Both the position numbers and the translations under genes were made by a program. DNA of 64,000 nucleotides. Source: Flagellimonas_A sp039592695 (lineage in GTDB: Bacteria; Bacteroidota; Bacteroidia; Flavobacteriales; Flavobacteriaceae). Below, in pieces: positions 40,762-49,717 of the stretch. Position 1 is the first letter of the stretch. The number at the start of each line of letters is the position of its first letter. The stretch is from positions 930,001 to 994,000 of the forward strand of contig NZ_JBBUTK010000002.1 of the NCBI RefSeq assembly GCF_039592695.1, written 5' to 3'. The notes under the pieces are model-generated. The model made no database searches. It had not been told where the DNA came from and saw only the letters and a list, made by a program, of their open reading frames with translations.

Positions 40762-41951
40762 CGGCCGAGATATTGGTCAAGAGCTTTCGAAAGAATGGTC
40801 ACGGCCCATTTTAATTGCTCTTTTTCAAGTACGTAGGCAATCCTGATTTGATTGAGCCCAAGACCTTCGGTGGCATAAAACCCGGCTGCAGGGGCCACCA
40901 TAACGGTCTCGCCATCAATTTCAAAATGTTCAAGCAACCACTGGGCAAAATCATCTGAGTTGTTGATGGGCAGCTCGGCAATACAATAAAAGGCCCCTTG
41001 GGGAACAGCTACTTTGACACCTTCTATTTTCTTCAGTTCTTCAACCAATAGGTTTCTGCGTCCGACATATTCTTCAATGACCTCGTCAAAATAACTTTTC
41101 GGGGTCTCTAAAGCGGCCTCGCTGGCAATTTGTGCAAACGTTGGGGGCGAGAGCCTTGCTTGTGCAAATTTTAAGGCGGTCTGTACCACAGATTTATTTT
41201 TTGACACCAAACAGCCAATTCTCGCTCCGCACATACTGTATCGCTTAGAAACCGAATCTACCATGACGGCATTCTCTTCCAAATCCTTTATTTGAAGGAT
41301 GGAAAAATGTTCTCGGTTATCGTAGGCAAATTCGCGGTATACTTCGTCAGCGACCAGAAAGAGGTCATATTTTTTTACCAAAGTGGCCAATTGCCCAATT
41401 TCTTCCTTGCTGTACAAATATCCTGTGGGATTTCCGGGATTGCAGATTAAGATGGCCTTGGTATTTTTGGTGATCAGCTTTTCAAATTCAGAGATGGGTG
41501 GCAGCGCAAAGTTTTCATCAATGCTCGAAACTATGGGTACCACCTTTACGCCCAAAGCCGTTGCAAAACCATTGTAGTTGGCATAAAAGGGCTCGGGAAT
41601 GATGATTTCATCCTCATCATCCATAATACTGCCCATTACAAAAGAGAGCGCTTCTGAGCCTCCTGTGGTCACAATGATGTCTTCAGCGGTGACCCCAATG
41701 TCATTTTTGGCGTAATAAGACGCTATTTTTTTGCGGTACTGCTCTGAACCTTCGGTCATGCTGTAGGCCAGTACTTCAAGGTTGTGGTTTCTGACCGCAT
41801 CCATCGCAATTTTGGGTGTTTTTATATCAGGTTGCCCAATATTCAAGTGAATGACATGAACGCCCCTTTTTTTGGCAGCCTCTGCATAAGGCACCAATTT
41901 TCGAATGGGTGAAGCGGGCATTTTATTCCCTTTGGTAGAAATGATGGGCAT
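40758..41951 (-). CDS. PLP-dependent aminotransferase, aspartate aminotransferase fold (class I)
   Basis: A 397-residue cytoplasmic enzyme. Signatures: HLNIGQPDIKTPK near the N-terminus, TTGGSEALSFVMG (PLP phosphate loop), PFYANYNGF, ICNPGNPTGYLYS with the substrate Asn, LVADEVYREFAYD with the ring-nitrogen Asp, and the Schiff-base Lys in SVSKRYSMCGARIG. It probably transfers amino groups between aspartate or aromatic amino acids and 2-oxoglutarate; the exact specificity cannot be read. ATG 41951 is chosen; the longer reading starts upstream of a TAAAATTTG box which lies 4 nt before this ATG. It overlaps murB by 4 nt, so the two form an operon. Confidence 0.93.
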   Translation of the reverse strand: MPIISTKGNKMPASPIRKLVPYAEAAKKRGVHVIHLNIGQPDIKTPKIAMDAVRNHNLEVLAYSMTEGSEQYRKKIASYYAKNDIGVTAEDIIVTTGGSEALSFVMGSIMDDEDEIIIPEPFYANYNGFATALGVKVVPIVSSIDENFALPPISEFEKLITKNTKAILICNPGNPTGYLYSKEEIGQLATLVKKYDLFLVADEVYREFAYDNREHFSILQIKDLEENAVMVDSVSKRYSMCGARIGCLVSKNKSVVQTALKFAQARLSPPTFAQIASEAALETPKSYFDEVIEEYVGRRNLLVEELKKIEGVKVAVPQGAFYCIAELPINNSDDFAQWLLEHFEIDGETVMVAPAAGFYATEGLGLNQIRIAYVLEKEQLKWAVTILSKALDQYLGR

Positions 41952-42400
41952 GTCACAAATTTTACGCAAAAATGGCAAAAGCTATCCGTTTGGGCAAAAG
42001 TAAAAAGCAAGTTCAAGCTAAAGTGTCAAGTTCAAATTCAAAAGCCAAACTCAAACTGAACAACAATTCGTGGCAATTAGCGAAATTCGTGTCTTTTGAA
42101 GTACGAGGTTAGAAGTACGAAATACGAATGTAAAAGAATACATGTTGTTGGGCTATGACATACAATCCTCTGTGAAACTCTACGGTTCTCTGCACTGCGC
42201 TGCGAAACAACGTATTGAGTTCAAGTTTTAAACCCAAATAACAAATTCCAAAAGAAGTATTTTCCTCAACCCTTAAACTTTAAAGCCTTGGCCTGACAAC
42301 CCCTTCCCGATGTAGAATGACCGATATTATGTTAAATTAAGGTTAGCTGACAAATTATTTGCTAACTTTAAGAAAGTGTAACCTATTAGTATCGAGCGCA
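41952..42400. repeat. Intergenic mosaic of short dispersed-repeat-like segments
   Basis: 449 nt without a gene. It holds four different low-complexity motifs in a row: AGTTCAA-type repeats (about 42008-42060; AAGTTCAAATTCAAA also at 28.14 kb), an ATTCGTG pair (42065-42092), AGTACGA repeats (about 42100-42130), and CTCTGTGAAACTC/TCTCTGCACTG-like sequence (about 42169-42212). Such motifs recur in flavobacterial intergenic regions. Confidence 0.55.
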
Positions 42401-43741
42401 ATGGGTCGTATCATCCGAACCATACTACTTTGTTGTTTTTTGTGCCCCCCAATGGGTATGGCACAAGGGTTTGGGCTTCCCGACGGACAAAAACACCAGA
42501 AAATCAAATTTGAATTGATCAACAATCTGATAGTTGTGCCTTTGCAAATCAACGGTGCTGAACTGTCATTTGTGCTTGATTCTGGGGTCAGCAAACCTAT
42601 TCTGTTCAACATCACAGAGCAAGACTCCATCCAGATTAACAATGTATCTGAAATAACCATCAATGGTTTGGGGGATGGCGACCCGATCAAGGCGCTTAGG
42701 TCTGTACATAACACTTTTAAGCTTGGTAATGCGGCAAGCTTTGACCAAGAATTGTATGTGGTTTTGGACAAGGATATCAATTTTTCTCCTTTTCTGGGGG
42801 TGACCGTCCACGGCATCATTGGCTATGATCTGTTCCGTGATTTTGTGGTTGAATTGAATTACGGTTCACGATGGATCAAACTGCATGCCCCTGAGTTATA
42901 TGCCAAAAAACACAAGAAAAAAGCGGTGACACTGCCCTTGAGCATTGTGAACAGAAAAGCTTATGTAGACGGTTCCATCATTGTAAAAAAATCAGAGGAC
43001 ATACCTGTAAAACTGCTTGTTGATACAGGAAGCAGTGATGCCCTTTGGTTGTTCAAGGATGCCGATAAGGGATTGGAGGTGCCAACAAAGCACTATGAAG
43101 ATTTTTTGGGCAGGGGGTTGAACGGTGACATATTTGGTAAGCGCACCAAGGTAAGCGGCATTAAAATAGGTGATTTTGAATTTAAAAATGCAAAAGCTGC
43201 TTTTCCCTATCGGGAATTTTTTGGAGGCATTACAAATTTGGGCGATCGTAACGGTAGTGTTGGTGGAGAGATTTTAAAGCGCTTCAACATTGTCTTTGAT
43301 TATCAGAATGAGCAGGTGACCCTGCGTAGAAATGTCCATTTTTCATCACCTTTTCAGTACAATATGGCCGGTATCGATTTGCAGCACAATGGCATGCGTT
43401 ATATCGCCGAGCGAATTGCTGATTCAAATGGGGTGGTCAGAAATCCTGATAAAGAATCTACGTTCGGTAATGTGCAGATTCTATTACAGAACCGAACCCG
43501 ATTGAACCTCGTGCCAGAAATCATCGTGTCTGGTATCAGGGCCGGTAGCCCTGCGGCAGAGGCCGGGCTCAAAGAGGGTGATGTAATCTTGGCCGTGAAT
43601 GGCAAACGTGTGCACAACTACAAGCTACAGGAAATTTTAAAGATGCTGAATGAAAAAGAAGGTAAGCGAATACGTGTGTTGATAGAGCGGTACGATCGTG
43701 ATATGACCTTCAGTTTTGTGTTGAAGAACTTATTTGAATAA
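42401..43741 (+). CDS. Exported aspartyl protease-like protein with C-terminal PDZ domain
   Basis: A 446-residue protein starting at ATG 42401 with a signal peptide (RIIRTILLCCFLCPPMGMAQ). Two retropepsin-type lobes follow: the first has SFVLDSGVSKPILF (DSG active-site triad), the second has LLVDTGSSDALWLF (DTG) about 160 residues later, so a pepsin-like two-lobe site within one chain is possible. Residues ~355-446 form a PDZ domain (EIIVSGIRAGSPAAEAGLKEGDVILAVNG cited by its core AGSPAAEAGLKEGD). The family is common in Bacteroidota periplasm; substrates are unknown. The long upstream region contains repeat-like sequence, and the 3' side has a shared terminator with the convergent DUF1573 gene. 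Confidence 0.85.
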   Translation: MGRIIRTILLCCFLCPPMGMAQGFGLPDGQKHQKIKFELINNLIVVPLQINGAELSFVLDSGVSKPILFNITEQDSIQINNVSEITINGLGDGDPIKALRSVHNTFKLGNAASFDQELYVVLDKDINFSPFLGVTVHGIIGYDLFRDFVVELNYGSRWIKLHAPELYAKKHKKKAVTLPLSIVNRKAYVDGSIIVKKSEDIPVKLLVDTGSSDALWLFKDADKGLEVPTKHYEDFLGRGLNGDIFGKRTKVSGIKIGDFEFKNAKAAFPYREFFGGITNLGDRNGSVGGEILKRFNIVFDYQNEQVTLRRNVHFSSPFQYNMAGIDLQHNGMRYIAERIADSNGVVRNPDKESTFGNVQILLQNRTRLNLVPEIIVSGIRAGSPAAEAGLKEGDVILAVNGKRVHNYKLQEILKMLNEKEGKRIRVLIERYDRDMTFSFVLKNLFE

Positions 43742-43776
43742 AAAAAAGCCCTGACGCTAAAAGTCAAGGCTTTTTT
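43741..43776. terminator. Bidirectional terminator between the PDZ protease and DUF1573 genes
   Basis: An A run, then GCCCTGAC (43748-43755) pairing with GTCAAGGC (43763-43770) with one mismatch, then six T. The flanking A and T runs allow use from both sides. Confidence 0.78.
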
Positions 43777-43792
43777 ATAATGGCCTACAAGG

Positions 43793-44176
43793 TTACTTGG
43801 CACCATCGACCAGTTCACCTTTAATTTTCAAGACCTTGGTCGGTGTCTCAGCATTCGAGAGCACTGTAATCGCCTTTCTAAAAGGCCCGGCAGGTCTTTT
43901 GGTATCATACTTTACCTCAATCGACCCAGTAGTACCAGGGGCAATGGGCCCATCTGGTTTTTTGGGTATCGTGCAGCCACAGCTTGACTTTACATCGCTG
44001 ATGACCAATGGGGCATCACCGGTATTGGTAAACTCAAAGGTGCGCACACCGTCACCACCACGCTCAACCTGGCCGTAGTCGATTGTTTCGGTCTTAAATT
44101 CAATTTTTGCCGTCTGGGCCTGAAGGCCGAAGGCCAACAATCCCATGAATAACAATAGTACAGTCTTTTTCATCAT
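43793..44176 (-). CDS. DUF1573-domain exported protein
   Basis: A 127-residue protein with signal peptide KKTVLLLFMGLLAFGLQAQ and one DUF1573 Ig-like domain: IDYGQVERGGDGVRTFEFTNTG, cited by its core VRTFEFTNTGDAPLVI, then VKSSCGCTIPKKP and PGTTGSIEVKYDT. The CGC motif is characteristic of the family. It is probably periplasmic or surface-bound; a role in assembly or adhesion is guessed in the literature but unproven. Start is the first of two adjacent ATG codons. Its promoter (44196-44226) fits the consensus in both boxes, so strong expression is expected. Confidence 0.9.
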   Translation of the reverse strand: MMKKTVLLLFMGLLAFGLQAQTAKIEFKTETIDYGQVERGGDGVRTFEFTNTGDAPLVISDVKSSCGCTIPKKPDGPIAPGTTGSIEVKYDTKRPAGPFRKAITVLSNAETPTKVLKIKGELVDGAK

Positions 44177-44195
44177 TATAGTTTTGGGTGAACTT

Positions 44196-44226
44196 CAAAA
44201 TTAGCCCTTTTCAGACTACCTCCAAA
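44196..44226 (-). promoter_or_regulatory. Consensus promoter of the DUF1573 gene
   Basis: On the minus strand TTTG (44223-44226), a 19-nt spacer and TAATTTTG (44196-44203), an exact fit to the Bacteroidota consensus. Predicted start is about 44190, 14 nt before the ATG. Confidence 0.85.
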
Positions 44227-44231
44227 ATTCT

Positions 44232-44261
44232 TTTGTTTTGTAATAACGTTACTTATTTTTG
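44232..44261 (+). promoter_or_regulatory. Consensus promoter of valS
   Basis: TTTG at 44232-44235, 18-nt spacer, TATTTTTG at 44254-44261. It is back to back with the DUF1573 promoter, 5 nt apart. Predicted 5' leader of valS is about 100 nt, in which I see no T-box or riboswitch structure. Confidence 0.8.
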
Positions 44262-44369
44262 TTTCGTATTTACAGGATGGGTCATTAACCGAAGAATAGC
44301 GATAATTTAACACACCATTCCCCGATACTGCTCAATCCGGATTCTAATTGTCAAAAACCGTACCGAAAA

Positions 44370-47024
44370 ATGGATATTCCATCAAAATATGACCCGCAAC
44401 GGGCCGAATCGCGTTGGTATGATTACTGGATGCAACACGACTTTTTCAGCTCAAAGCCCGATGGTCGTGAGCCGTATACCATTGTCATACCCCCGCCCAA
44501 CGTCACCGGGGTGTTGCACATGGGCCACATGCTCAACAACACGCTTCAAGATGTATTGATTCGGAAGGCTCGTTTGGAAGGGAAAAATGCCTGTTGGGTA
44601 CCCGGTATGGACCATGCCTCAATCGCCACTGAGGCGAAGGTGGTGGCCAAATTGAAGGAAGAGGGGATCTCTAAAAGCGATATTTCTCGAGAAGAATTTT
44701 TAAGGCATGCCTGGGAGTGGACCGACAAGTATGGTGGTGTGATTCTAGAACAGTTGAAAAAACTGGGCTGTTCTTGCGATTGGAGTCGTACCAAGTTCAC
44801 TATGGATGACGATATGTCAGCCTCGGTCATCAAGGTTTTTATTGATTTGTTCAATAAGGGATTGATTTACAGAGGACACCGAATGGTCAATTGGGATCCA
44901 GAGGCCAAGACCACTCTTTCTGATGAAGAGGTGATTTATGAAGAGCGACAAGGACTACTTTATTACCTTGAATATGAAGTTGTTGAGGAAGATGGAAAAA
45001 CTCCCCCTTTGGGGGGCGGGGGGCTTGTAATTGCTACGACAAGGCCCGAAACCATTTTGGGCGATACGGCCATTTGCATCAATCCGAACGATGAACGATA
45101 CCAGCATCTGAGAGGTAAGAAAGCCATCGTACCGATCAATAATCGTGTGATTCCCATCATCGAGGATGACTATGTGGATGTGGAATTTGGCACCGGATGC
45201 CTGAAAGTGACCCCGGCCCATGATGAGAACGACAAGACGTTAGGGGAAAAACACAATCTGGAAATCATCGATATTTTCAATGAAGACGCTACCCTGAATT
45301 CTTACGGAATGCACTACGAAGGCAAAGATCGTTTTGTCGTCCGAAAAGAAATCATCAAAGAGCTGGAAGCAAAAGGACATCTTGTAAAGACGGAACAGTA
45401 CGCGAATAAGGTTGGCACCTCTGAACGCACAAAAGCGGTCATCGAACCACGGCTCTCAGACCAATGGTTTTTGAAAATGGAAGGTTTGGCCAAACCCGCC
45501 TTGGAAGCTGTGATGAAATCGGGTGAGGTAAAATTGTATCCCAAGAAATTTGAAAACACCTATCGCCATTGGATGGAGAACATCCGTGACTGGAATATCT
45601 CACGCCAATTGTGGTGGGGGCAGCAGATACCTGCCTACTATTACGGTGACGGCCAAGACGATTTTGTAGTCGCTGAGAATATCGAAGAAGCGCTAAAGCT
45701 TGCACAGAAAAAAACTCAAAACCCAGAGCTCACAACTCAGAACTTAAAGCAAGACCCCGATGTGCTCGATACTTGGTTTTCGTCATGGCTATGGCCCATT
45801 AGTGTTTTTGGTGGCATTTTAGAGCCTGACAATCCCGAGGTGAAGTATTATTATCCGACAAACGATTTGGTGACAGGCCCTGATATTTTGTTCTTCTGGG
45901 TGGCCCGTATGATTGTCGCGGGCTATGAATTTCGTGGTGAACGTCCGTTTGAGAATGTGTACCTCACAGGATTGGTGCGTGACAAGCAGCGACGAAAAAT
46001 GTCAAAATCGTTGGGCAATTCCCCTGATGCACTAAAATTGATTGAGGAGTTTGGGGCCGATGGCGTGCGTGTGGGATTGTTGTTGAGTTCTGCTGCGGGG
46101 AACGATTTGTTGTTTGATGAGGCATTGTGCCAACAGGGGAAAAACTTCGCCAATAAAATCTGGAATGCCTTTCGATTGGTCAAAAGTTGGCAAGTTGCCG
46201 ACATTGCACAGTCTGAAGCTTCAAAAATCGGGTTGGACTGGTATTCGACCCGCTTCAATCAAGTGTTGACCGAAATCGAGGACCATTTCTCCAAATACCG
46301 TATTTCAGACGCCCTGATGACCATTTATAAATTGGTTTGGGATGATTTCTGCTCGTGGTTGCTCGAAATCATAAAACCAGCCTATCAACAGCCCATTGAC
46401 AGAAAAACATGGAATGCGGTCATTCAACTGTTTGAAAAAAACCTAAAGTTATTGCATCCTTTTATGCCGTTTTTGACCGAAGAAGTATGGCAGCATATCG
46501 CAGAGCGAAAACCTGAAAACGCTTTGTGTGTCGCCGATTGGCCTAAAGGTGAAGAATTTGATGCAAATTTGGTTTCGACCTTTGATTTTGCCGCTGAGGT
46601 GATTTCGGGTATCAGAACCATTCGAAAAGAAAAGAACATTCCCCATAAAGATGTACTGGAGTTAAAAAAACTGGATGTCGAAGATTTGGGTTCAACAATG
46701 GATGCCATCATCACAAAGCTGGGGAATATCTCAGCAATAGCCACTGTTGACAAGGCTGTTGATGGCGCATTGAGCTTTCGGGTCAAGAGCAACGAGTATT
46801 TCATACCCATTTCAGGGGCGATTGATGTCGAGGCCGAAATTCAAAAAATCAACGAAGAACTCAAGTATACCCGTGGCTTTCTACAATCGGTGCAGAAAAA
46901 GCTCTCCAATGAGCGTTTTGTGAACAACGCTCCCGAAAAAGTGGTGGAACTCGAGCGCAAAAAGGCCGCCGATGCCGAAGCCAAGATAGAGACCTTGGAG
47001 AAGAGTTTGGCTTCGTTTGAGTGA
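44370..47024 (+). CDS. valS: Valine--tRNA ligase
   Basis: An 884-residue class I aminoacyl-tRNA synthetase. The HIGH-type motif is PPPNVTGVLHMGHMLN (~43-58) and the KMSKS motif is RRKMSKSLGNSPD (~543). The editing (CP1) domain starts near residue 200 with IATTRPETILGDTA. The C-terminal arm is a coiled coil (NEELKYTRGFLQSVQKKLSNE ... ) that contacts tRNA. Two short segments look like insertions of dispersed repeat DNA kept in frame: DGKTPPLGGGGL (~208-217) just before IATTRPE, and QKKTQNPELTTQNLKQ (~446-461). Both fall in loops, so activity need not suffer. The enzyme is otherwise of normal length for Flavobacteriia. Confidence 0.97.
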   Translation: MDIPSKYDPQRAESRWYDYWMQHDFFSSKPDGREPYTIVIPPPNVTGVLHMGHMLNNTLQDVLIRKARLEGKNACWVPGMDHASIATEAKVVAKLKEEGISKSDISREEFLRHAWEWTDKYGGVILEQLKKLGCSCDWSRTKFTMDDDMSASVIKVFIDLFNKGLIYRGHRMVNWDPEAKTTLSDEEVIYEERQGLLYYLEYEVVEEDGKTPPLGGGGLVIATTRPETILGDTAICINPNDERYQHLRGKKAIVPINNRVIPIIEDDYVDVEFGTGCLKVTPAHDENDKTLGEKHNLEIIDIFNEDATLNSYGMHYEGKDRFVVRKEIIKELEAKGHLVKTEQYANKVGTSERTKAVIEPRLSDQWFLKMEGLAKPALEAVMKSGEVKLYPKKFENTYRHWMENIRDWNISRQLWWGQQIPAYYYGDGQDDFVVAENIEEALKLAQKKTQNPELTTQNLKQDPDVLDTWFSSWLWPISVFGGILEPDNPEVKYYYPTNDLVTGPDILFFWVARMIVAGYEFRGERPFENVYLTGLVRDKQRRKMSKSLGNSPDALKLIEEFGADGVRVGLLLSSAAGNDLLFDEALCQQGKNFANKIWNAFRLVKSWQVADIAQSEASKIGLDWYSTRFNQVLTEIEDHFSKYRISDALMTIYKLVWDDFCSWLLEIIKPAYQQPIDRKTWNAVIQLFEKNLKLLHPFMPFLTEEVWQHIAERKPENALCVADWPKGEEFDANLVSTFDFAAEVISGIRTIRKEKNIPHKDVLELKKLDVEDLGSTMDAIITKLGNISAIATVDKAVDGALSFRVKSNEYFIPISGAIDVEAEIQKINEELKYTRGFLQSVQKKLSNERFVNNAPEKVVELERKKAADAEAKIETLEKSLASFE

Positions 47025-47027
47025 GTA

Positions 47028-47142
47028 TTTCCCCTCCTCGGAGGGGTGAATTGTCCGCATTAAAGCGGACAAGAAGGGGTGGGTAGTTTTCATTTCTTCT
47101 TTCACTAACCCATGTTAGTGGCACCCTCTTCAAAGGGGAAAT
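47028..47142. repeat. Palindromic REP/MITE-like element downstream of valS
   Basis: About 115 bp made of nested hairpins: CCCCTCC-TC-GGAGGGG (47031-47046), TTGTCCGC-ATTAAA-GCGGACAA (47051-47072), CACTAAC-CCAT-GTTAGTG (47103-47120), and a weak CCCTCTT/AAGGGG pair (to 47138). The two ends, TTTCCCCT...AGGGGTG and CACCCT...AGGGGAAA, are imperfect inverted copies of each other. There is no coding capacity. It may also terminate valS. Confidence 0.7.
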
Positions 47143-47255
47143 TAGAGAAGTTTGGCGAGTTTGTCACAAAGTATTTATACACATTGACAGCGCCGTTATT
47201 TCAATCCCGATAAAATCATTAAGTTTATAAAAATCGGCAAACCCATCTGAAGAAA

Positions 47256-48653
47256 ATGAAAAAAGTAAGCCGGAGAAATTTTCTCAAGAAAACTTCCTTA
47301 GCCTCTGCAGCCATTGGTGCCGCCTCTTTGCTTCCTGAATATGTACGCGGACAAACTGAACGTCCCATCACTTCGACCTACATGGGCGATTTTGCCGCAC
47401 CAAAGCTTTCAACGGTCCGTGCAGCGTTCATTGGCGTAGGGGCCCGCGGTGGCGATCATTTAAAATTTTTTGCTTCCCTGCCTGGTACCGAAGTGGTAGC
47501 CATAAGCGATTTGTATGAAAATCTTGTAAAAGAAAAAGAAGGTTGGGTCAGGGAGGTTTCTGAGAAAGGAAGGCACAAGAACATCAAGTTGTATTGGGGC
47601 GATGAAGAAAAATGGAGGGCGATGTTAAAAGAAGTGCGTCCTGATGTGGTCTTTATCGCTACCAATTGGAACAATCATGCGCCAATGGCCGTCGAGAGCA
47701 TGAAACAGGGAGCACATGCTTTGGTTGAGGTGCCCATTGCGGTCACGCTTCAGGAAATGTGGGATATTGTAGATACTTCTGAAAAGACACAGAAGCACTG
47801 TATGATGTTAGAGAACGTCAATTACAGTCGCGATGAACTGCTATTTCTCAATATGTGCCGTCAAGGGGTCATCGGCGAGTTGCTGCATGGCGAAGCGGCC
47901 TATATTCATGAACTGCGATGGCAGATGGATGAGATCGATCGGGGTACTGGCTCATGGCGCACCGGCCATTATGCAGAGCGCAACGGAAATTTGTACCCGA
48001 CACACGGCTTGGGGCCAGTGGCTCAATATATGAATTTGGGCCGTGGTGAAGACACTTTTGGCAGTTTGGTCTCCTTTTCAACCCCGGCCATGGGAAGACA
48101 GGCCTACGCGAAAAAAAATTATCCAGAAAATCATAAATGGAACCAATTGGATTTCAAGGGCGGTGACCTGAACACTTCCATCATCAAAACGCATTTGGGC
48201 CGAACTATCTTGGTGCAGTGGGATGAAACCAGTCCACGGCCCTATTCGCGTTTGAACTTGATTCAGGGTACTAAAGGAACGTTGGCCGGTTTTCCGACAC
48301 GGGTGGCGTTGGAAGGCGGCGTAGAGGGATTGACCGAAGATCACCATTCTTGGGTACAGGGCGAACAGTTGCAAGTAGTTTACGAAAAATATGACCATCC
48401 GTTGTACAAACGTCTGAACCAAACCGCAAAGGGCAGTGGGCATGGCGGCATGGATGGTATTATGGTCTACCGCATCGTAGAATGTCTTCAGAACGGACTA
48501 CCTTTGGACCAAAACGTGTATGAAGGTTGCCTTTGGAGTGCCGTCGCCCCCTTGAGTGAACGCTCGGTGGCCAGTGGGGGTTATCCACAGCCATTTCCCG
48601 ATTTCACACGTGGCAATTGGAAGAATACCCAACCTTTAAAAATTATTTCTTAA
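47256..48653 (+). CDS. GH109-type Gfo/Idh/MocA oxidoreductase/glycosidase, Tat-exported
   Basis: A 465-residue protein with a Tat signal (SRRNFLKKTSLASAAIGAAS). The Rossmann domain (~50-180) has AAFIGVGARGGDHLKFF and DVVFIATNWNNHAPMAVESM. The catalytic domain carries HALVEVPIAVTLQEMWDIV, KHCMMLENVNYSRDE, GELLHGEAAYIHELRWQM and NGNLYPTHGLGPVAQYMN, which match family GH109, whose founding members are alpha-N-acetylgalactosaminidases using an NAD+-dependent redox mechanism. The exact glycosidic substrate here is not determined. Its stop overlaps the start of a sugar kinase gene (TAATG), so it heads a coupled operon. It is one of two RR-signal proteins in this window, and TatA is encoded at 9.4 kb. 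Confidence 0.88.
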   Translation: MKKVSRRNFLKKTSLASAAIGAASLLPEYVRGQTERPITSTYMGDFAAPKLSTVRAAFIGVGARGGDHLKFFASLPGTEVVAISDLYENLVKEKEGWVREVSEKGRHKNIKLYWGDEEKWRAMLKEVRPDVVFIATNWNNHAPMAVESMKQGAHALVEVPIAVTLQEMWDIVDTSEKTQKHCMMLENVNYSRDELLFLNMCRQGVIGELLHGEAAYIHELRWQMDEIDRGTGSWRTGHYAERNGNLYPTHGLGPVAQYMNLGRGEDTFGSLVSFSTPAMGRQAYAKKNYPENHKWNQLDFKGGDLNTSIIKTHLGRTILVQWDETSPRPYSRLNLIQGTKGTLAGFPTRVALEGGVEGLTEDHHSWVQGEQLQVVYEKYDHPLYKRLNQTAKGSGHGGMDGIMVYRIVECLQNGLPLDQNVYEGCLWSAVAPLSERSVASGGYPQPFPDFTRGNWKNTQPLKIIS

Positions 48654-49714
48654 TGCCCCCTATTTCAATCAAAGTCCCTGCGAGGATTTGCTTTTATGGA
48701 GACCATCAAGATTATTTAGGGCTTCCGGTTATTGCCGGAAGTATTGACCAATATATAAATCTAAGGGCAGAGCCCATTTCAGCAAGTGAGTTTCGATTAG
48801 ATCTAAAAGACATTGATGCGCATAGAACGATTCCACTGACCATCGACGCGCATGACATCTCACAAAGTGACTATTTATTGGCAGCACTTGCTGTTCTGAT
48901 CCAAAAAGGATTTCGCTTTGCACGGGGATACCGACTCAATATCTCGGGTGATATTCCGGTGAATGCAGGTCTTTCAAGCTCCTCGGCTTTGACCATAGCA
49001 TGGATTCGATTTTTAGTAGAGGCCCAAAGTTCAGAAATAACGGCAACCGATATCGAAATTGGACAATGGGCCTACGAGACTGAAGTTACTTTTTTTAAAA
49101 GCCCGGGCGGACTTATGGATCAATACACAATCGCCCAACAAGGATTGCTTTATATTGATACCCAAATGGGCAAAACCGAACCTTTGACCGGCCACCTTGG
49201 AAAATTGGTCGTTGCTGAATCTGGCATAGCGAAAGAAACTTTGGATGTTCTCAAAAACGCCAGGCTTTTTCAAGAAAATGCCGCCGCTGAGGTAAAGGCA
49301 GCACATCCAGATTTTGAAATGCAAAAATCAACCTTGGCAGACTACCGACGTTATTTGGATCTGGTTTCACAAGAATATCGTGACCATTGGTATGCCGCTA
49401 TCCATAATTATGAGAATACGAAGCAGGCAAGAAGGCTTTTATCATCCCCAGAAAGTAACCTAAAGGAGTTGGGGCAGTTGATGAACGAGCACCAAGTTAT
49501 TCTAGAAGAGTGCATTCAGAACACACCACCAGAAATGGCCAAAATGATGAATGCCGCACGCAATGCCGGCGCTTTGGGCGCCAAGACCATCGGCTCAGGG
49601 GGCGGCGGTTGTATGGTCGCCATGGTAAATGACGATTCAAAAAGTACGGTCATAGATGCCTTTCTAGAGAATGGCGCCAAGGCCGCTTATGAAGTAGAAC
49701 TGGTTTATCCTTAG
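48653..49714 (+). CDS. GHMP-family sugar kinase, galactokinase-like
   Basis: A 353-residue cytoplasmic kinase starting at ATG 48653, which shares an A with the preceding stop. It has the GHMP motifs: PARICFYGDHQDYLGLPV (N-terminal substrate loop, a variant of the galactokinase GEHxDY motif), PVNAGLSSSSALTIAW (ATP loop) and GAKTIGSGGGGCMVAM (C-terminal motif 3). GGLMDQYTIAQ supplies the catalytic-base Asp as in galactokinase. It should phosphorylate C1 of a hexose or N-acetylhexosamine. The variant substrate loop means the sugar cannot be assumed to be galactose. Neighbours suggest GalNAc or a related sugar (inference). Confidence 0.88.
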   Translation: MPPISIKVPARICFYGDHQDYLGLPVIAGSIDQYINLRAEPISASEFRLDLKDIDAHRTIPLTIDAHDISQSDYLLAALAVLIQKGFRFARGYRLNISGDIPVNAGLSSSSALTIAWIRFLVEAQSSEITATDIEIGQWAYETEVTFFKSPGGLMDQYTIAQQGLLYIDTQMGKTEPLTGHLGKLVVAESGIAKETLDVLKNARLFQENAAAEVKAAHPDFEMQKSTLADYRRYLDLVSQEYRDHWYAAIHNYENTKQARRLLSSPESNLKELGQLMNEHQVILEECIQNTPPEMAKMMNAARNAGALGAKTIGSGGGGCMVAMVNDDSKSTVIDAFLENGAKAAYEVELVYP

Positions 49715-49717
49715 CGA

